Positions 62,642 through 64,000 of a DNA stretch of 64,000 bases are shown here, in pieces. The notes under the pieces were generated by a model. The model saw only the letters and a list, made by a program, of their open reading frames with translations, did no database searches and was not told the origin of the DNA. The stretch's first letter is position 1. Each line of letters starts with the position of its first letter. The position numbers and the translations under genes were made by a program. Origin of the DNA: Peribacillus glennii (GTDB lineage: Bacteria; Bacillota; Bacilli; Bacillales; DSM-1321); the NCBI RefSeq assembly GCF_003429105.1, contig NZ_QVTD01000003.1:124001-188000 (forward strand), read 5' to 3'.

Positions 62642-64000
62642 TCAGCCTCTTGCTATTTTATATTTGTTTAATTTGCGGTAAAAAGTACTTACTGGCATCT
62701 CTATTAATCCCGCTGCTTTTGTTACATTACCTTCTGCTTGTTCCAATGCGATAATCATCTTTTCTTTTTCATTATTTTTATAGTGGTTTAATGAAATAGA
62801 ATTAGTACGCATATTTCCTTGGGAAAAATAAGGTGTAAAGTGATGTGATTGTGGTTCTCCATCTTCCGCTAATACTTTCATTTTTTCAAGAACATTGAAA
62901 AGCTCGCGTATATTACCGGGCCAATGATAATTGACAAAGCAATCCAATAAATGAGCTGGAAATGTAACATTCCAATTTTTTGTTGTGAGAAAATAGTCGA
63001 CCAGAGATGGTATGTCTTCTTTTCTCTCTCTTAGTGCAGGAAGATCAATGTTAAACACATTTAAGCGATAAAATAGATCTTTTCTAAATTTCCCCTCTTC
63101 CACAAGCCTTTCCAATCTTTTATTTGTTGCTGTAACAATTCGGACATCAACAAATCTTGCTTCGCTTCCCCCGACCGGGACTACTTCCCTTTCCTGTAAA
63201 ACACGCAATAGGGCCACCTGCATCGATAAAGGCATATCACCTATTTCATCAAGGAAAAGTGTTCCGCCATTTGCCTGTTCAAACTTTCCTTTATGACCAT
63301 TTTTTCTAGCTCCAGTAAAAGCTCCTTCCTCGTATCCAAATAACTCACTTTCCAGAAGATGTTCAGGAAAACTGCCACAGTTAACCACAATGAAAGGTTT
63401 GTTTTTTCTATTACTATTTAAATGAATCGTTTTGGCAGCATTTTCTTTCCCTGTCCCGCTCTCACCATGAATATATACAGTAATGTCGGCTTTTGCAGCT
63501 TTTTTTAAATTATTAATGACCTTCTTGAACTTCTCACTTTTTCCTTCTTTGCCAACAAATTCGAAAGCGCTTTCATTATTTACTTGCAACTTCCCCTTAT
63601 TTTCATGTTTCTTTGCCACAAGTATTTCATATCCGTACAATTTGCCATTCATTAAAATAGGGACTCTTTTCATTTCCTTTAGGCCAATCTCCTCCAGTTT
63701 AGATATTTGTGTTTTATACTCTTTAATTTCATCCTTAATCATGTCCAAAACAGATGAATTGGCTGTTATAAAGTAATCATCCCTGTCGCAGATTACGACG
63801 GAATGCTGCGGATTTTTTTCACTTTTGTTATAAAACAGTTTTAGAAGTTCCAGGATTTCATTCTCTTGATGCAATTTCCATTGCAGTTCAATTGCATAGG
63901 CTGTTGAAACGGCAATACTCAACATCTTTAAATCAAGCTGTCTTCTTGTAGTGGAGATAGCTAAAACTCCAACTAATTTACCCTGGTTATTTTTTATCGG
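62642..64000 (-). CDS. AcoR-like sigma-54-dependent activator (5' end outside window)
   Basis: The frame is open through the right edge. The 25 codons upstream of the first Met (63925) read IKNNQGKLVGVLAIS, the end of a GAF sensor homologous to the AcoR-like protein at 36.3 kb, so the true start lies beyond 64000. Then come Walker A GESGTGKE, a full GAFTGA loop, TLFLDEIGDMP and a C-terminal Fis-type helix-turn-helix (VTKAAGLIEMPVSTFYRKL). It is upstream of and co-directional with the monooxygenase, whose promoter is of -24/-12 type, so it probably activates that and perhaps the other two promoters. Confidence 0.93.
   Translation of the reverse strand, partial: PIKNNQGKLVGVLAISTTRRQLDLKMLSIAVSTAYAIELQWKLHQENEILELLKLFYNKSEKNPQHSVVICDRDDYFITANSSVLDMIKDEIKEYKTQISKLEEIGLKEMKRVPILMNGKLYGYEILVAKKHENKGKLQVNNESAFEFVGKEGKSEKFKKVINNLKKAAKADITVYIHGESGTGKENAAKTIHLNSNRKNKPFIVVNCGSFPEHLLESELFGYEEGAFTGARKNGHKGKFEQANGGTLFLDEIGDMPLSMQVALLRVLQEREVVPVGGSEARFVDVRIVTATNKRLERLVEEGKFRKDLFYRLNVFNIDLPALRERKEDIPSLVDYFLTTKNWNVTFPAHLLDCFVNYHWPGNIRELFNVLEKMKVLAEDGEPQSHHFTPYFSQGNMRTNSISLNHYKNNEKEKMIIALEQAEGNVTKAAGLIEMPVSTFYRKLNKYKIARG

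Noticed and set aside
1-64000. tRNA, rRNA, CRISPR array, insertion sequence, prophage, defence island
   Set aside because: None was visible on reading both strands. Short structured RNAs other than those listed could be missed without a covariance search.

Overview
The window reads as chromosomal DNA of an aerobic, spore-forming Bacillaceae. It carries a forespore-type diadenylate cyclase (cdaS) and the sporulation DPA transporter ylbJ/spoVV, its composition is low to moderate GC, its Shine-Dalgarno sequences are strong, and many genes start with GTG or TTG. The genus cannot be fixed from sequence alone. I saw no rRNA, tRNA, CRISPR array, prophage or insertion sequence. Both ends cut through sigma-54-dependent activator genes.

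Region 1 (1-7.6 kb) is acyl-CoA metabolism. An acyl-CoA dehydrogenase, an SDR reductase and a two-subunit MaoC hydratase form one operon. A second operon holds a class III CoA-transferase, another acyl-CoA dehydrogenase and a DUF3870 protein. That second operon is preceded by a structured leader ending in a terminator, and its first gene appears to use an ATT start. Region 2 (7.7-13.6 kb) is housekeeping and sporulation: exoA, mug, a 2TM protein, pepF, two tandem small paralogous peptides and cdaS. Region 3 (13.6-19.6 kb) pairs an R2-like ligand-binding oxidase with an aldehyde dehydrogenase and an Fe-alcohol dehydrogenase, next to a divergent LuxR-type regulator. Region 4 (19.6-24.5 kb) is a second acyl-CoA module: a degraded gene, an enoyl-CoA hydratase pseudogene, an SCP2 protein and an unequal acyl-CoA dehydrogenase pair. 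A TetR regulator gene shares a 13-bp site with the pair's promoter. Region 5 (24.6-34 kb) is mixed: SF1 helicase, branched-chain aminotransferase, phosphoesterase, uvsE, ylbJ, patatin and an AI-2E family permease. Region 6 (34-36.2 kb) is lhgO with a divergent GntR/FCD regulator and three copies of its probable operator.

Region 7 (36.3-64 kb) is the most striking part: a catabolic island controlled by sigma-54. A consensus -24/-12 promoter at 55239-55254 precedes 16 co-directional genes that run without a clear terminator to a hairpin at 38078-38099. In order they are Fe-ADH, SDR, a five-gene Liv-type ABC importer, Zn-ADH, nitroreductase, acetoin-reductase-like SDR, aldehyde dehydrogenase, a second Zn-ADH and a complete acoABCL-type 2-oxoacid/acetoin dehydrogenase complex. 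An AcoR-like activator lies just beyond. Upstream, two more -24/-12 promoters precede a ThDP-dependent enzyme plus SDR and a luciferase-type flavin monooxygenase. A MetX-like hydrolase and a flavin reductase sit between them, and a second AcoR-like activator closes the window.

My inference is that the island imports a small oxygenated compound and oxidises alcohol or vicinal-diol groups to hydroxyketones. It would then cleave these to acyl-CoA plus aldehyde with the Aco complex, with the monooxygenase, hydrolase and ThDP enzyme acting as an upper pathway. The substrate cannot be named from sequence.
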